From assembly GCA_938030705.1 (NCBI GenBank), contig CALHIR010000001.1, forward strand, positions 142,017-206,016: 64,000 nucleotides of DNA, in the 5' to 3' direction. Both the position numbers and the translations under genes were made by a program. The notes beneath the pieces were generated by a model. It searched no databases. It was given only the letters and a program-made list of their open reading frames with translations, and was not told the origin of the DNA. Source of the stretch: Candidatus Poseidoniaceae archaeon. GTDB lineage: Archaea; Thermoplasmatota; Poseidoniia; Poseidoniales; Poseidoniaceae. Shown piece by piece: positions 35,874 to 44,553 of this stretch. Each line of letters starts with the position of its first letter. Position 1 is the stretch's first letter.

Positions 35874-37322
35874 TCAAGGTTGCTTCACGCAGATGTTGGT
35901 CAGTTCCGAGAAGAAGTTCAGCGACCACGCACCACCTTCACGTCCGACGCCCGATTGTTTGACGCCGCCAAACGGTGTTCGGAGGTCTCGATTTAACCAC
36001 GTGTTGACCCATACAATGCCGGTGTCCATGCCTTGAGCAAAGGCGTACCCACGCTTAGCGTCAGCCGTCCAAACCGAGCCCGCCAATCCGTAGTCGGTTG
36101 CGTTGGCCATGTCGAGGGCTTCTTGCTCGGAGTTGAACGAGTGAAGGGTCACGACCGGTCCAAAGATCTCCTCGGTTGCGGTGCGGGCGGTATGGCTCAG
36201 TCCTTCGATGACGGTCGGGCGCAAAAACGCCCCTTCAGCGGCCACGCCTTTCACCGGGCAGGTGGCCGCCGAACCGCCGGTTAACACCACCCCGCCTTCG
36301 TCTTGTCCGAGTTCAATATAGGACTCGACCTTGGCTTGATGGTCTTTGGAAATCACGGTCCCCATGACGGTCTCCTCCAACGAAGGGTCGCCGACGACAA
36401 TGTTGTTGATGGCTTCGACAAACATCGACTTGAATCGGTCGTAAATGGAGGCGTCAACCAGCACCCTTGAACCGCACAGGCAAACTTGCCCCGAATTGGT
36501 AAACGAGGCTCGTACGATACCGTCCATCATTTCCTCAAGGGGGGCATCGTCAAGCACGATGGTGGCGTTTTTCCCTCCTAATTCCAACGAGAGTTTCTTG
36601 AACATCGGAGCGGCGGTCGCTGCGACGATTTTCCCAGTGGCCGTTCCACCTGTGAACGAAAGTCCACGGATTTCAGGGTGTTCAACAATGGCTTGGCCAA
36701 CTTCTGGGCCTAACCCGTGGACGAGGTTGAACACGCCCTTTGGAAAGTTGAGTTTGGTCAAAATTTTTGCAAGGTGATTGGCCGTCATGGGGGTTAATTC
36801 CGACGGTTTGGCGACGATGGTGTTCCCCATCAACAACGCGGGGGCAATCTTCCATGTGAGCAGGTAGAGCGGAAGGTTCCAAGGGGTGATGAGGCCAACA
36901 CAGCCGATGGGTGAACGGTGGACATGGTTGACGGCACCGTGGTCGGCGAAGGTTGGTTCAACGTGTTCTCGTCCGAACTCGGCAAAAAATCGGAAATTCG
37001 AGACCGAGCGTGGAGCATCCACGCTTCGGGCCAGAGAAATCGGTTTGCCGGTGTCCATGCTCTCAAGTTGAGCGATGGTTTCTGCCTCCTCCTCAAGCGC
37101 ATCGGCGATTCGGTGAAGCCACACCATGCGTTCTTCCATCGTGGTGTTCGCCCAGGTTGGCGCTGCCTTGAGGGCGGCTTTGGTAGCCAAGCCCACGTCC
37201 TCGGCCGATGAGCGAGGCAACGTCGTGATGGGTTGTCCCGTAGCAGGGTTGACCGTTTCCAGGGTCAAGCCAGAGGTTGAAGGAAGGAATGCACCGTTGA
37301 TGTAATTCAAAATTGGCTCCAT
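35874..37322 (-). CDS. Aldehyde dehydrogenase, 2-aminomuconic semialdehyde dehydrogenase-like
   Basis: NAD-dependent oxidation of a semialdehyde to its acid; 482 residues from ATG 37322. GAGGTGAG sits upstream and the ATG shares a base with the asparaginase stop codon. ALDH landmarks: ITPWNLPLYLLTWKIAPAL, VAKPSELTPMTA, LSFTGGTATG, LELGGKN (general base Glu) and catalytic C281 in GQVCLCGSR. The VCLCGSR form of the cysteine motif resembles aminomuconate-semialdehyde dehydrogenases (AmnC/ALDH8 class). Presence of amnB and the amnA-amnD fusion a few genes away supports the AmnC role, though sequence alone cannot exclude another aldehyde substrate. Confidence 0.85.
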   Translation of the reverse strand: MEPILNYINGAFLPSTSGLTLETVNPATGQPITTLPRSSAEDVGLATKAALKAAPTWANTTMEERMVWLHRIADALEEEAETIAQLESMDTGKPISLARSVDAPRSVSNFRFFAEFGREHVEPTFADHGAVNHVHRSPIGCVGLITPWNLPLYLLTWKIAPALLMGNTIVAKPSELTPMTANHLAKILTKLNFPKGVFNLVHGLGPEVGQAIVEHPEIRGLSFTGGTATGKIVAATAAPMFKKLSLELGGKNATIVLDDAPLEEMMDGIVRASFTNSGQVCLCGSRVLVDASIYDRFKSMFVEAINNIVVGDPSLEETVMGTVISKDHQAKVESYIELGQDEGGVVLTGGSAATCPVKGVAAEGAFLRPTVIEGLSHTARTATEEIFGPVVTLHSFNSEQEALDMANATDYGLAGSVWTADAKRGYAFAQGMDTGIVWVNTWLNRDLRTPFGGVKQSGVGREGGAWSLNFFSELTNICVKQP

Positions 37323-38440
37323 CAACTCACCTCGAGATCGAAATGCCATCGGTCTTGGTCGGGGTCCCACTCGTCCCAGGTAGGCACCGTCTCCAGGATG
37401 TCGACATAGCGCTCCGGGACGATGCCGGGGACGATGAATGCCTTTTGTCGATGAAGTGGATACGGATTTCGTAGCTTAATGCCAAGTACGCCCAGCAAAG
37501 CCCTGGCCACGTACCATGTCGCTTGTGAATTCCATCCGTGGGCGATTTTGACCACGATGCCCAATCCCTTTGGGTAGTCGGGGTGTTCAATGGCCATGCC
37601 GAGCAGCCCATCGGCTCCCTCTTTGGCGATGACGCGACCTTCACCTGCTTTGAGTACGGTGGAATCAAGTCGGTTGAACCCACCCACAAGGTCCGGATGA
37701 CGGACCATGGCTTCCCAAATCCAGTCGTCGTCTTTGTCTCGGACGAGCCCGGCATAGATTTGGGCCAGTTCCGAAACGGTGTTGGAAACCGTGGGTAAAC
37801 CGCAACCGTCCTTGGCGATGCGGAGGGGTTTCCATTCGGAGCCGAGGTAGGTTCTCAACTGCTCCATGTAAGCGTGGAAGACTTCGTGTGTTGGCAATGT
37901 GTAGCCTGCACGGTTCCATCCTTTCATTCGGCAACCCCGCAAGATGGCGGCATGCTCGCCCGAACAGGTGTGAAACCAGCGTCGGGGTCGCCGGACCTGA
38001 CGCCCGAATTGAATCAACGGGACATCAAGGGGCGTCAGCATCAACGGCCACTCGGATTCACTGAGCAATGATTGGGCTGCAGCCACGTGTTCAGTGTCGC
38101 CGTTATGGGAGGCCACGGCGATGGCTTTCTGCTCCCAAGAGCAATCCTCGAGCTCTTCCGTGAAGGCTTTCAACATGAAGGGTTTCATCATCGACCGTCC
38201 ATAGCAGAGGACGTTGCCCCCAAACGAGTGAATCACTTCGTCGCCGTGTGCCCAAGCAACCGCACCGTGAATCGTCGTTTCCGATACGCCGTTGCGACGG
38301 TAATCCACAAGCGGTTCCCAATCCACGTCTCGTCCGGTTGGAATGCCTTCCACCTTCTCGCCCAAGGGCGATTCGGGGTACATCGCTGAGCCGGGCTTTC
38401 CTGGCTGAACGGCCGAGAAGGTGTCGTGGTGGACGCCCAT
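37322..38440 (-). CDS. Asparaginase II-family (class 3) amidohydrolase, variant active site
   Basis: 372 residues from ATG 38440, seven bases after GGAGG; ATG 38446 overlaps the upstream stop and is the alternative. Motifs: RSMMKPF (catalytic Ser83 and Lys86 by analogy with Rhizobium ReAV), CSGEHAAIL (Cys159) and KDGCGLP. In characterised members the second motif reads CSGKH; here Lys is Glu162, so metal/substrate chemistry may differ. The family hydrolyses L-asparagine, but in this setting it may act on another amide. It is coupled by overlap to both neighbours, inside the presumed aromatic-degradation operon. Confidence 0.82.
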   Translation of the reverse strand: MGVHHDTFSAVQPGKPGSAMYPESPLGEKVEGIPTGRDVDWEPLVDYRRNGVSETTIHGAVAWAHGDEVIHSFGGNVLCYGRSMMKPFMLKAFTEELEDCSWEQKAIAVASHNGDTEHVAAAQSLLSESEWPLMLTPLDVPLIQFGRQVRRPRRWFHTCSGEHAAILRGCRMKGWNRAGYTLPTHEVFHAYMEQLRTYLGSEWKPLRIAKDGCGLPTVSNTVSELAQIYAGLVRDKDDDWIWEAMVRHPDLVGGFNRLDSTVLKAGEGRVIAKEGADGLLGMAIEHPDYPKGLGIVVKIAHGWNSQATWYVARALLGVLGIKLRNPYPLHRQKAFIVPGIVPERYVDILETVPTWDEWDPDQDRWHFDLEVS

Positions 38441-38442
38441 TC

Positions 38443-39693
38443 TCATGCCTCCTTCAACATGGCCTCTACCCGCGGTACAACCTGTTCCATGTACGCCGTC
38501 ATGTTTCGGCAAACGCGGTCAACGTCGTGATTGAAGAAATCAAACCATGCCATGATGCGGTCTTCAGGATGAAAGCGTTCCACCATCTGATTGGCCACCT
38601 CCTCAACGTTTCCAATCAGGGCGTTGTTGGCTGCTTTCGACACCTTGTCGGGGTCGATGGTCCCCTCAAGGGCATTCCAATAGGCGCCAAGGGCTTGGTC
38701 TGCTTCCTTTTGGGCAGCTGCACTTTGCTCTTCTGGAGACAATCCTTCTTCGGCGTTCAAGAAGACAAAACTGGTTCGGGGCATGTCGCTTCGCTTCCAC
38801 GGACCGCCATCGGCATGGTAGACTTCTCGCATGCGGTCGTGCGTCGCATCGATGACCTCTGGAGAGGTGATGGAGAGGTTGAATACCTTCACGGGAAGGA
38901 TGGTGTTGACGAACGTTTGCGCTCGGGGGTCGTGTGTGCCAGCGACCAACTTCAACAGTGAACGGCGGAAATCTGAGGGTATGATTTTGAGGTCTTCAAA
39001 GACATATCTCGACGGGATTTTGACCGTCTCGGGGCGCTCGGCAAGAGCCTCAAACTCGACCGCTGCGTCTTGGACAGCCATCCAATCCTCGTCGCTCCTG
39101 AAGTTGGCCCGTGTCAGGACCGTTGGACGAATCATGGTGGAGTTGATGGTGTCCCCTCGCAACAAGCGGAGGAAAATTTCGGCAGCCTCCATGAATATTT
39201 GACCTCGCAAAGCGGGCCATGCCGCTTCTTCAATGGCGTTGCGGGGCACCACGCCGTAAGGGCGCGCCATGAACTCAAATCGACCTGCCGAGAAACCGAC
39301 ATGGAGGTGCCGATGTTCGTTCTCATCGAGGCCGTGGAGGCTCAATACATTGGCCATGCGTTCGGCCTGGGCGATGGGGCCTCCCGAGGCGAGTATCGAA
39401 ACAACAGCGCTGCCGATCTCGATGTTTTTTGTTCGGCGAAAGGATTCCAATGCCAACTGTGGGAAGTCGGTGCAAAGGCCAACTTCACCCTTCCAATGCG
39501 GCACCACTGGACGAAGATTGGATTTCTGTGTCTCCGTAGAGAGGTGGGCCTGTGCGATCCATCCGATGCCAAAACCAAGTTGGTCGGCACATTCCAGCTG
39601 TTGGAAATAATTCCTCAACATCGTGGATTCGGAGGGAATGTGCCCGTCCTCGTTCGGCGTTTGAGAGATGGAGAAGAAGATGTCATGCTCCAT
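38443..39693 (-). CDS. Luciferase-like (LLM class) flavin-dependent monooxygenase
   Basis: 416 residues from ATG 39693 (MEHDIFFSIS), which has GGTGAG at a five-base spacing; GTG 39699 is an alternative. TIM-barrel luciferase-like fold: GIGWIAQAHLSTETQ, IGSAVVSILASGGPIAQAERMANVLSLHG, HVGFSAGRFEFMARPYG and a C-terminal WFDFFNHD. These enzymes use reduced FMN or F420 and O2 to hydroxylate or cleave substrates. Cofactor class cannot be settled here. Position between the TPR gene and the asparaginase-like gene suggests it supplies an oxygenation step of the pathway. Confidence 0.83.
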   Translation of the reverse strand: MEHDIFFSISQTPNEDGHIPSESTMLRNYFQQLECADQLGFGIGWIAQAHLSTETQKSNLRPVVPHWKGEVGLCTDFPQLALESFRRTKNIEIGSAVVSILASGGPIAQAERMANVLSLHGLDENEHRHLHVGFSAGRFEFMARPYGVVPRNAIEEAAWPALRGQIFMEAAEIFLRLLRGDTINSTMIRPTVLTRANFRSDEDWMAVQDAAVEFEALAERPETVKIPSRYVFEDLKIIPSDFRRSLLKLVAGTHDPRAQTFVNTILPVKVFNLSITSPEVIDATHDRMREVYHADGGPWKRSDMPRTSFVFLNAEEGLSPEEQSAAAQKEADQALGAYWNALEGTIDPDKVSKAANNALIGNVEEVANQMVERFHPEDRIMAWFDFFNHDVDRVCRNMTAYMEQVVPRVEAMLKEA

Positions 39694-39745
39694 GCTCACT
39701 CACCGTTTGCCCCACATCGCCATGGCTCATAATGGGTGTGGCACC

Positions 39746-40594
39746 CTAGACTTCGTCATTGTTCGGTTGTGGTTGGTCTTTGAGGTCGGTCAAATCGCTG
39801 ATGCGTTGCCTGAGTTGGGCGGGTGCAGGCGTGTCTTCAGCGATGAATTCGTGGAGAGCGTCCGAAAGCACCAGCATGGCGCTTTGGTAGTCCTCTCGTA
39901 TCTCGGCGAGGTCAGCGAGGCCCCATCTGGCGACCAATTGACCCGAAAGGCTGGCCAAGGCTTTGGCATGCTCCAAGGACTGCTCAAAGAGGTCTTGTGC
40001 GACCGTGAATTCCCCGATGGTCGCTTGGCAGTGCGCCAAGTCGGCGAGGGCTTCCATTTGGCCCGCTTCGTCCCTGAGCGTCATTAGCAATTCCAAACGT
40101 TCGGTGCCGATGGCAATGGCGGTTTCTTCATCGTGTTGCCGCTTGGCGACGGTCATCAGCAAGGCCATGCCGTAGGAAAGCCCTTCCTTGTCTTCGGTGA
40201 TTTGTCGAAGTCGAAGCGCTCGTTGGGCGCTTGCTCGGGCTTCATCGAGTTGGCCATTGGCCATGTAGAGCAACGCGATGTAGTGGTTAACCGCCGCCGT
40301 GAGGCCTTGGCCCCCTTCGATTTGTTCGGCTTCTTCCGCTAGCCGAAGATAACTCTCCAAGCCCAAATCCATCACTTTGAGGGCCTCAAATTTTGCCCAT
40401 CCCCGCTCTTCCTCGGTGGTGGCTACCTTGCTGGCGTGGTCCAAGAGTTGTTCGACCAACGCTTCCTCGCCGAGTTTTTGTGCAAGCGGAATCAGGTGAA
40501 GTGCAAGGGAGGTGTTGATGTTGTCCATTGAACCGCCGTCGGTTAACATCCCAAGCACTTGGGCGGCCATTTCTGGTGAAACTTCTGCATCCAT
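39746..40594 (-). CDS. Tetratricopeptide-repeat protein
   Basis: A 282-residue, wholly helical soluble protein with about five TPR-like pairs from residue 60 on, including AAVNHYIALLYMANGQLDEARASAQRAL and ALADLAHCQATIGEFTVAQDLFEQSL type repeats (only the consensus positions A8, G15, A20, P/A27 style matter). No enzymatic motif. It lies 10 bases downstream of the SDR gene and upstream of the monooxygenase gene on the same strand. A scaffold or regulatory role is possible but not shown. Confidence 0.8.
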   Translation of the reverse strand: MDAEVSPEMAAQVLGMLTDGGSMDNINTSLALHLIPLAQKLGEEALVEQLLDHASKVATTEEERGWAKFEALKVMDLGLESYLRLAEEAEQIEGGQGLTAAVNHYIALLYMANGQLDEARASAQRALRLRQITEDKEGLSYGMALLMTVAKRQHDEETAIAIGTERLELLMTLRDEAGQMEALADLAHCQATIGEFTVAQDLFEQSLEHAKALASLSGQLVARWGLADLAEIREDYQSAMLVLSDALHEFIAEDTPAPAQLRQRISDLTDLKDQPQPNNDEV

Positions 40595-40603
40595 GGAATC
40601 GCC

Positions 40604-41419
40604 TCAGATGGAGCGGAGTCGTCCACCGTCCACCGCCAAACTCACGCCCCGTATGCCACCCGATGCGGGCAGACAGAGGTAGGTGATGGCACTGGCGGTT
40701 TCAAGCGGGTCGATGAGTCGGCCGATGGGCACTTGATTCAACCAGCCTTCCCGAACGGCTTCCGCCGACTTCCCTGTTCGTTCTTGAATGGAGGCCGAAA
40801 GGCTCCCCAGGCGCTCGGTGTCGGTGAAACCGGGAAGGACGTTGTTGATGGTGATGCAGGGTGCGAGTTCGTTGGACATGGATTTGGCCCACGAAGCCAT
40901 TGCTCCGCGGAGGGTGTTGGAGAGTCCAATGTTCGGGATGGGTTCTTTGACCGATGTGGAAATGATTTGTACAATCCGGCCGTAGCCTTCGGATTCCATG
41001 GCCGGTGCAGCAGCTTTCACCAACGTATGGGCTGCATGGAGGTGCCGTCGAAACGGGGCTTCAAAGTCACTGACGTCGTTGTTCAACAGAGGGCCGCCGG
41101 GAGGGCCGCCAGCGTTGTTGATCAGAATGTGCACAGGGCCAAACGTTTCCACGGCGGAGTTGAAGGCCGAAGGAATGCTCTCGTTCTCCTCCAAATCGAG
41201 CATCAGGGCTTGATGTCGACCCGAACCCATGCCGGCTAATTCTTCACACAGGGCCGTCAAGGCCGCACCGTTTCGTGCACACACCGTAACGTTTGCACCG
41301 GCTTTGGCAAGCATTTTGGCCGTCGCTTCACCGATGCCTTTGCTGGCGCCGCAGACAAAGGCATGCTTGCCTTCAAGGGCGGTTGAAACAAACGGATAGT
41401 CGCCACCGAGGAGGTCCAT
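40604..41419 (-). CDS. SDR-family protein with substituted catalytic Tyr and Lys
   Basis: A 271-residue Rossmann-fold protein. Cofactor motif CGASKGIG (about 23-30), NNAG (101-104) and the C-terminal SLAVDGG are normal for short-chain dehydrogenases. The catalytic Ser154 is present, but the YxxxK motif reads S167-N-T-L-R171: Tyr becomes Ser and Lys becomes Arg. A subfamily of FabG-like SDRs has a similar substitution, so this is probably an inherited state rather than damage. Activity cannot be presumed. It is part of the minus-strand run from the formamidase-like gene to the dehydrogenase. Confidence 0.85.
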   Translation of the reverse strand: MDLLGGDYPFVSTALEGKHAFVCGASKGIGEATAKMLAKAGANVTVCARNGAALTALCEELAGMGSGRHQALMLDLEENESIPSAFNSAVETFGPVHILINNAGGPPGGPLLNNDVSDFEAPFRRHLHAAHTLVKAAAPAMESEGYGRIVQIISTSVKEPIPNIGLSNTLRGAMASWAKSMSNELAPCITINNVLPGFTDTERLGSLSASIQERTGKSAEAVREGWLNQVPIGRLIDPLETASAITYLCLPASGGIRGVSLAVDGGRLRSI

Positions 41420-41500
41420 GGGCGGTGGAAGGCGCCATAGGTCATAGCCCTTGGGATGGCATCGAAAGGCGTCGCTTTAGCCCGGTGGTGCGGGAAGGCC

Positions 41501-42247
41501 TCACAACCAGTCAAGAATGGTGTTGAGTTGGACCAGCCAATCGTCCGATGCCACGTCGATGATGTCGTAGTGGTTGCCTGGCAACCATACTTTCTGGACG
41601 TCGGCCCCTTTCGCTTTCATCACCCTAGCATAGGCCTCGGATTGCTCAAGGGGGACGTCAACGTCTTGTTCGCCGTGGAACAGCAACACACTCGTCCTCG
41701 GGGGGTGGTCAACTGGATTGAGTTGATGCCACAAGGTTTCGTCAGCCTCGGGGGCGCAACCAATCCACCGACGTACAGCATCGCCTTCGTCGGATAGAGC
41801 GGCGTGGTCCGCCCCAATGAGGTCGGTTATGGGGGCTTGTGCAATGGCCAGCCAAGGCCTTCGCTCCGCTTTGGCGCTCATCATCAGGGCAAGTTGGCCG
41901 CCAGCAGAGTGCCCCATCACCATGGAGCGAGCGATGTCGATACCAGGTATGAGGGCAAGTTGCCCCCAAGCCCTCAACACATCGGAAAGCGTGTCCATCC
42001 AAACGCCTTCATCGCCTGGCGCCCACCGTTTGAATTCGATATTCCAAGCAGCCACACCGGCTTCGGCAAGATCTTCGCCAATGGGTTGCATCAGGTCCAG
42101 CGTGTACTGTTCTTTCCAAAATCCACCGTGAATGAGCATGATGCAAGGGATGCCTTCGTCCTTTTGGAACGGCGAAGGGTCATCGGGCATGTAGAGGTCC
42201 GCGTACTGCCACGCCTCAGCCCCCCACTGCATCCGGTCAACGGCCAT
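41501..42247 (-). CDS. Alpha/beta hydrolase, kynurenine formamidase-like esterase
   Basis: 248 residues from ATG 42247 (MAVDRMQWGAEAWQYADLY). The longer frame would overlap the divergent CPBP gene. Motifs: oxyanion HGGFWKEQYTLDLM, AAWNIEFKRW, nucleophile elbow VMGHSAGGQLAL (Ser intact), acid Asp in LLFHGEQDVDVPL and His in LPGNHYDII. The combination HGGFW...DL..G..AWN.E.RR-like and GHSAGG resembles arylformamidase/kynurenine formamidase relatives. As first gene of the run that carries amn-type genes, hydrolysis of an aromatic amide or ester is a reasonable guess. The catalytic triad looks complete. Confidence 0.8.
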   Translation of the reverse strand: MAVDRMQWGAEAWQYADLYMPDDPSPFQKDEGIPCIMLIHGGFWKEQYTLDLMQPIGEDLAEAGVAAWNIEFKRWAPGDEGVWMDTLSDVLRAWGQLALIPGIDIARSMVMGHSAGGQLALMMSAKAERRPWLAIAQAPITDLIGADHAALSDEGDAVRRWIGCAPEADETLWHQLNPVDHPPRTSVLLFHGEQDVDVPLEQSEAYARVMKAKGADVQKVWLPGNHYDIIDVASDDWLVQLNTILDWL

Positions 42248-42314
42248 GACGCAAACAGGAGAGGTTGGGCTATGATGCTTGTGCCACATCATGGGAAAGG
42301 GCTTACAAACGACA

Positions 42315-43010
42315 ATGCGTAGCAGGTCCGTGCAACGTTTAGCGTGGCTGGCCTTTCTCTTGGTTGGGCTGGCTCCTACCGCCTCAATTCTGACCTCGTT
42401 TGGCACCGGTGAAGGTTTGTTGGGGCAACTCGTTTGGCTGCTCTCTAAGGCTTGGATGCTCGGTTTACCGCTGTGGTGGCATCTCAAAATGGACCGCAAA
42501 CCATGGTCGTGGTCCCCGGTGCGAAACGGTGGTTATGCCGCTGCTGCAGGTATCGGCCTTGTCTTTTCCGTCATCATGTTGCTGGCGTGGTTTTTCATCG
42601 GCGAATCACGGGTTGACCGTCAAACATTCCGAGCGACTCTCGAACCGTTTGGGCTGACCAATGTCAACACCTACCTTGCCGCTGCCGTGTTTTGGACGGT
42701 TGGAAATTCGGTGTTGGAAGAGTACGTGTTTCGCTGGTTCCTCGTTGAGAAAGGCGAGGTTGTGTTCGGGCCCGGCTGGCCAACCATTTTTGCCTCGGCT
42801 TTCGTTTTCGTCCTTCATCACTTCTTTGCCTTGTGGTTCCTTGGCTTTTCCCTGTCGGCCAATCTCTTGGCCTGCATTGGGTTATTCGTAGGGGGTGCCG
42901 CTTTCAGTTGGCTTTACGTTCGCTATCGGAGCATTTGGATTCCCTACATCACCCACGCCATGTGCGACGTGGTGGTCTTTGGTGTGGGTTATCTTCTGCT
43001 CTTTGGATGA
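42315..43010 (+). CDS. CPBP-family intramembrane metalloprotease (CAAX protease/Rce1-like)
   Basis: 231 residues from ATG 42315 (MRSRSVQRLAWL); ATG 42291 would add eight polar residues. Six to seven hydrophobic segments. Abi/CPBP motifs: EEYVFRWFL (EExxxR), FVLHHFFA (FxxxH) and a third motif with THAMCDV. These membrane-embedded residues form the metal/catalytic site in this family. Substrate is unknown; archaeal members are candidates for processing membrane-tethered proteins. It ends 13 bases from the convergent aspS. Confidence 0.85.
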   Translation: MRSRSVQRLAWLAFLLVGLAPTASILTSFGTGEGLLGQLVWLLSKAWMLGLPLWWHLKMDRKPWSWSPVRNGGYAAAAGIGLVFSVIMLLAWFFIGESRVDRQTFRATLEPFGLTNVNTYLAAAVFWTVGNSVLEEYVFRWFLVEKGEVVFGPGWPTIFASAFVFVLHHFFALWFLGFSLSANLLACIGLFVGGAAFSWLYVRYRSIWIPYITHAMCDVVVFGVGYLLLFG

Positions 43011-43023
43011 TCGGGCCTTGTGC

Positions 43024-44430
43024 TCAAGGGCAATACCGACGGAGGTCGCGGGGGAAGAGCACCGTTTCACGGACGTTCTTGGCCCCTGTCAACTTCATCA
43101 AAATACGCTCAACACCAAGCCCCCAGCCAGCGTGTGGAGGCACACCATGGCGGAACCCAGCGACATAGAATTCAAACTCTTCTGGGTCAAGGTCCATGTC
43201 TCGTAGGTTGTCGATCAGCACGTCGATACGGTGCTCTCGTTGACCGCCCGATGTCATTTCATCTCGGCCGAAGTTGAGGTCAAAGCCCCGGGAAAGTTGC
43301 TCACCGGTGCTCCCGATTTCGCCTTCGATTTGATGGATGTAGAACGGCTTGAGGGACATAGGCCATCGTGGTAAGAAATAGAACTGGGGGAGGTCTTGAG
43401 CCAGCAGGTCAGAGTTTTCAGCATCGATATCGTCGCCCCACTCAATGCTACCACCCTTTTCCTTGATGATGCGGATGGCGTCGTCGTATTCCACGCGAGG
43501 GAAGGGCAGTTCGGGGACGATGACTTCAACCAGTTCTTCGCCTTGTTCCTCTCGGAAGGCATTGATCACGTCGATGAGGTTTTGAGATTCTTCATCTTCA
43601 GCAACGGATTTCCAAATGTGGTGCAGCATGCGCTCCAGCACGCCCATCACGTCGTCGTCGTTGGCCCAAGAACATTCGATATCAAAGGAAATAAATTCGG
43701 CTAAGTGGCGGTAAGTATCGCTCTTTTCCGCTCGGAAGGCGGGGCCTATTTCGAAGACTCGCTCCAGGCCTCCGCTCATGCACAGCTGCTTGAACAGTTG
43801 AGGGGACTGGTTCAGGAAAGCAGGACGGTCAAAGTACTGCATTGGAAACAAATCAGCTCCGCCTTCGGTCGCCGTGGCGACAATTTTCGGCGTATGCGTT
43901 TCAACAAAGCCCTCGGTGATGAGGTGCTCTCGGCCGTATTGCAAGACCTTGCCCCGCAGTCGGAACATGGCGTTTACATGGGCTCTCCGAAGGTCGAGGA
44001 AGCGGTTGTCCAAACGGGTGTCGAGTTCAACCTTGACGTTGTCAGTCACGCCCAACGGGAGCGGTGCCTCGGCGCGGGCGATGACATTGACGGAAGTGGC
44101 CAGGACTTCGTAAGCAGGGGGAGGTGTTGGTTCACCCTCCTTCACCTTGGGCGGGCGCTTGAGCGCTACGGTACCGGTGAATTGGAGCGTGGATTCCCGC
44201 GTCATTCGTTGAACGGTGTCCAAGGCCTCTTCCCCGATGTTATCGGCCTTGAGGAAAACTTGAGTTTTGCCCGTGCCGTCTCGGAGGTCAACAAAACAAA
44301 TCGCACCCTTGCCGCGGTTGGCTTCCATGAAGCCGATCACGGTGACATCTTTCCCCACGAGTTCGGCACCATGTGTTTGCAATTCACCGAGCGTGTGCGT
44401 GCGGTAGGCGGTGGGAACCCAAGTGGTCAT
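43024..44430 (-). CDS. aspS: Aspartyl-tRNA synthetase, archaeal type
   Basis: Class II synthetase of 468 residues from ATG 44430 (MTTWVPTAYRTHTLGEL). An upstream in-frame extension lacks family support. N-terminal OB-fold anticodon domain (about 8-110, with GFMEANRGKGAICFVDLRDGTG read in two pieces), then the catalytic core: motif 2 region FEIGPAFRAEKSDTYRH, the FDIECSWANDDDVM segment and motif 3 GWGLGVERILMKL. The GAD insertion of bacterial enzymes is absent. It may be discriminating or non-discriminating; the window does not tell. Confidence 0.95.
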   Translation of the reverse strand: MTTWVPTAYRTHTLGELQTHGAELVGKDVTVIGFMEANRGKGAICFVDLRDGTGKTQVFLKADNIGEEALDTVQRMTRESTLQFTGTVALKRPPKVKEGEPTPPPAYEVLATSVNVIARAEAPLPLGVTDNVKVELDTRLDNRFLDLRRAHVNAMFRLRGKVLQYGREHLITEGFVETHTPKIVATATEGGADLFPMQYFDRPAFLNQSPQLFKQLCMSGGLERVFEIGPAFRAEKSDTYRHLAEFISFDIECSWANDDDVMGVLERMLHHIWKSVAEDEESQNLIDVINAFREEQGEELVEVIVPELPFPRVEYDDAIRIIKEKGGSIEWGDDIDAENSDLLAQDLPQFYFLPRWPMSLKPFYIHQIEGEIGSTGEQLSRGFDLNFGRDEMTSGGQREHRIDVLIDNLRDMDLDPEEFEFYVAGFRHGVPPHAGWGLGVERILMKLTGAKNVRETVLFPRDLRRYCP

Positions 44431-44553
44431 GATGCTGGGGTTGAGGCACAGAACATGAACCATTCGCTGGGCAAGGTTGGATGAATCAAAAGCCAAAGCG
44501 ATTGGGAGGCGGGTTGCCCGAAGTCTCTTGAACAGTGTCGTTTTGGTGAGGCC

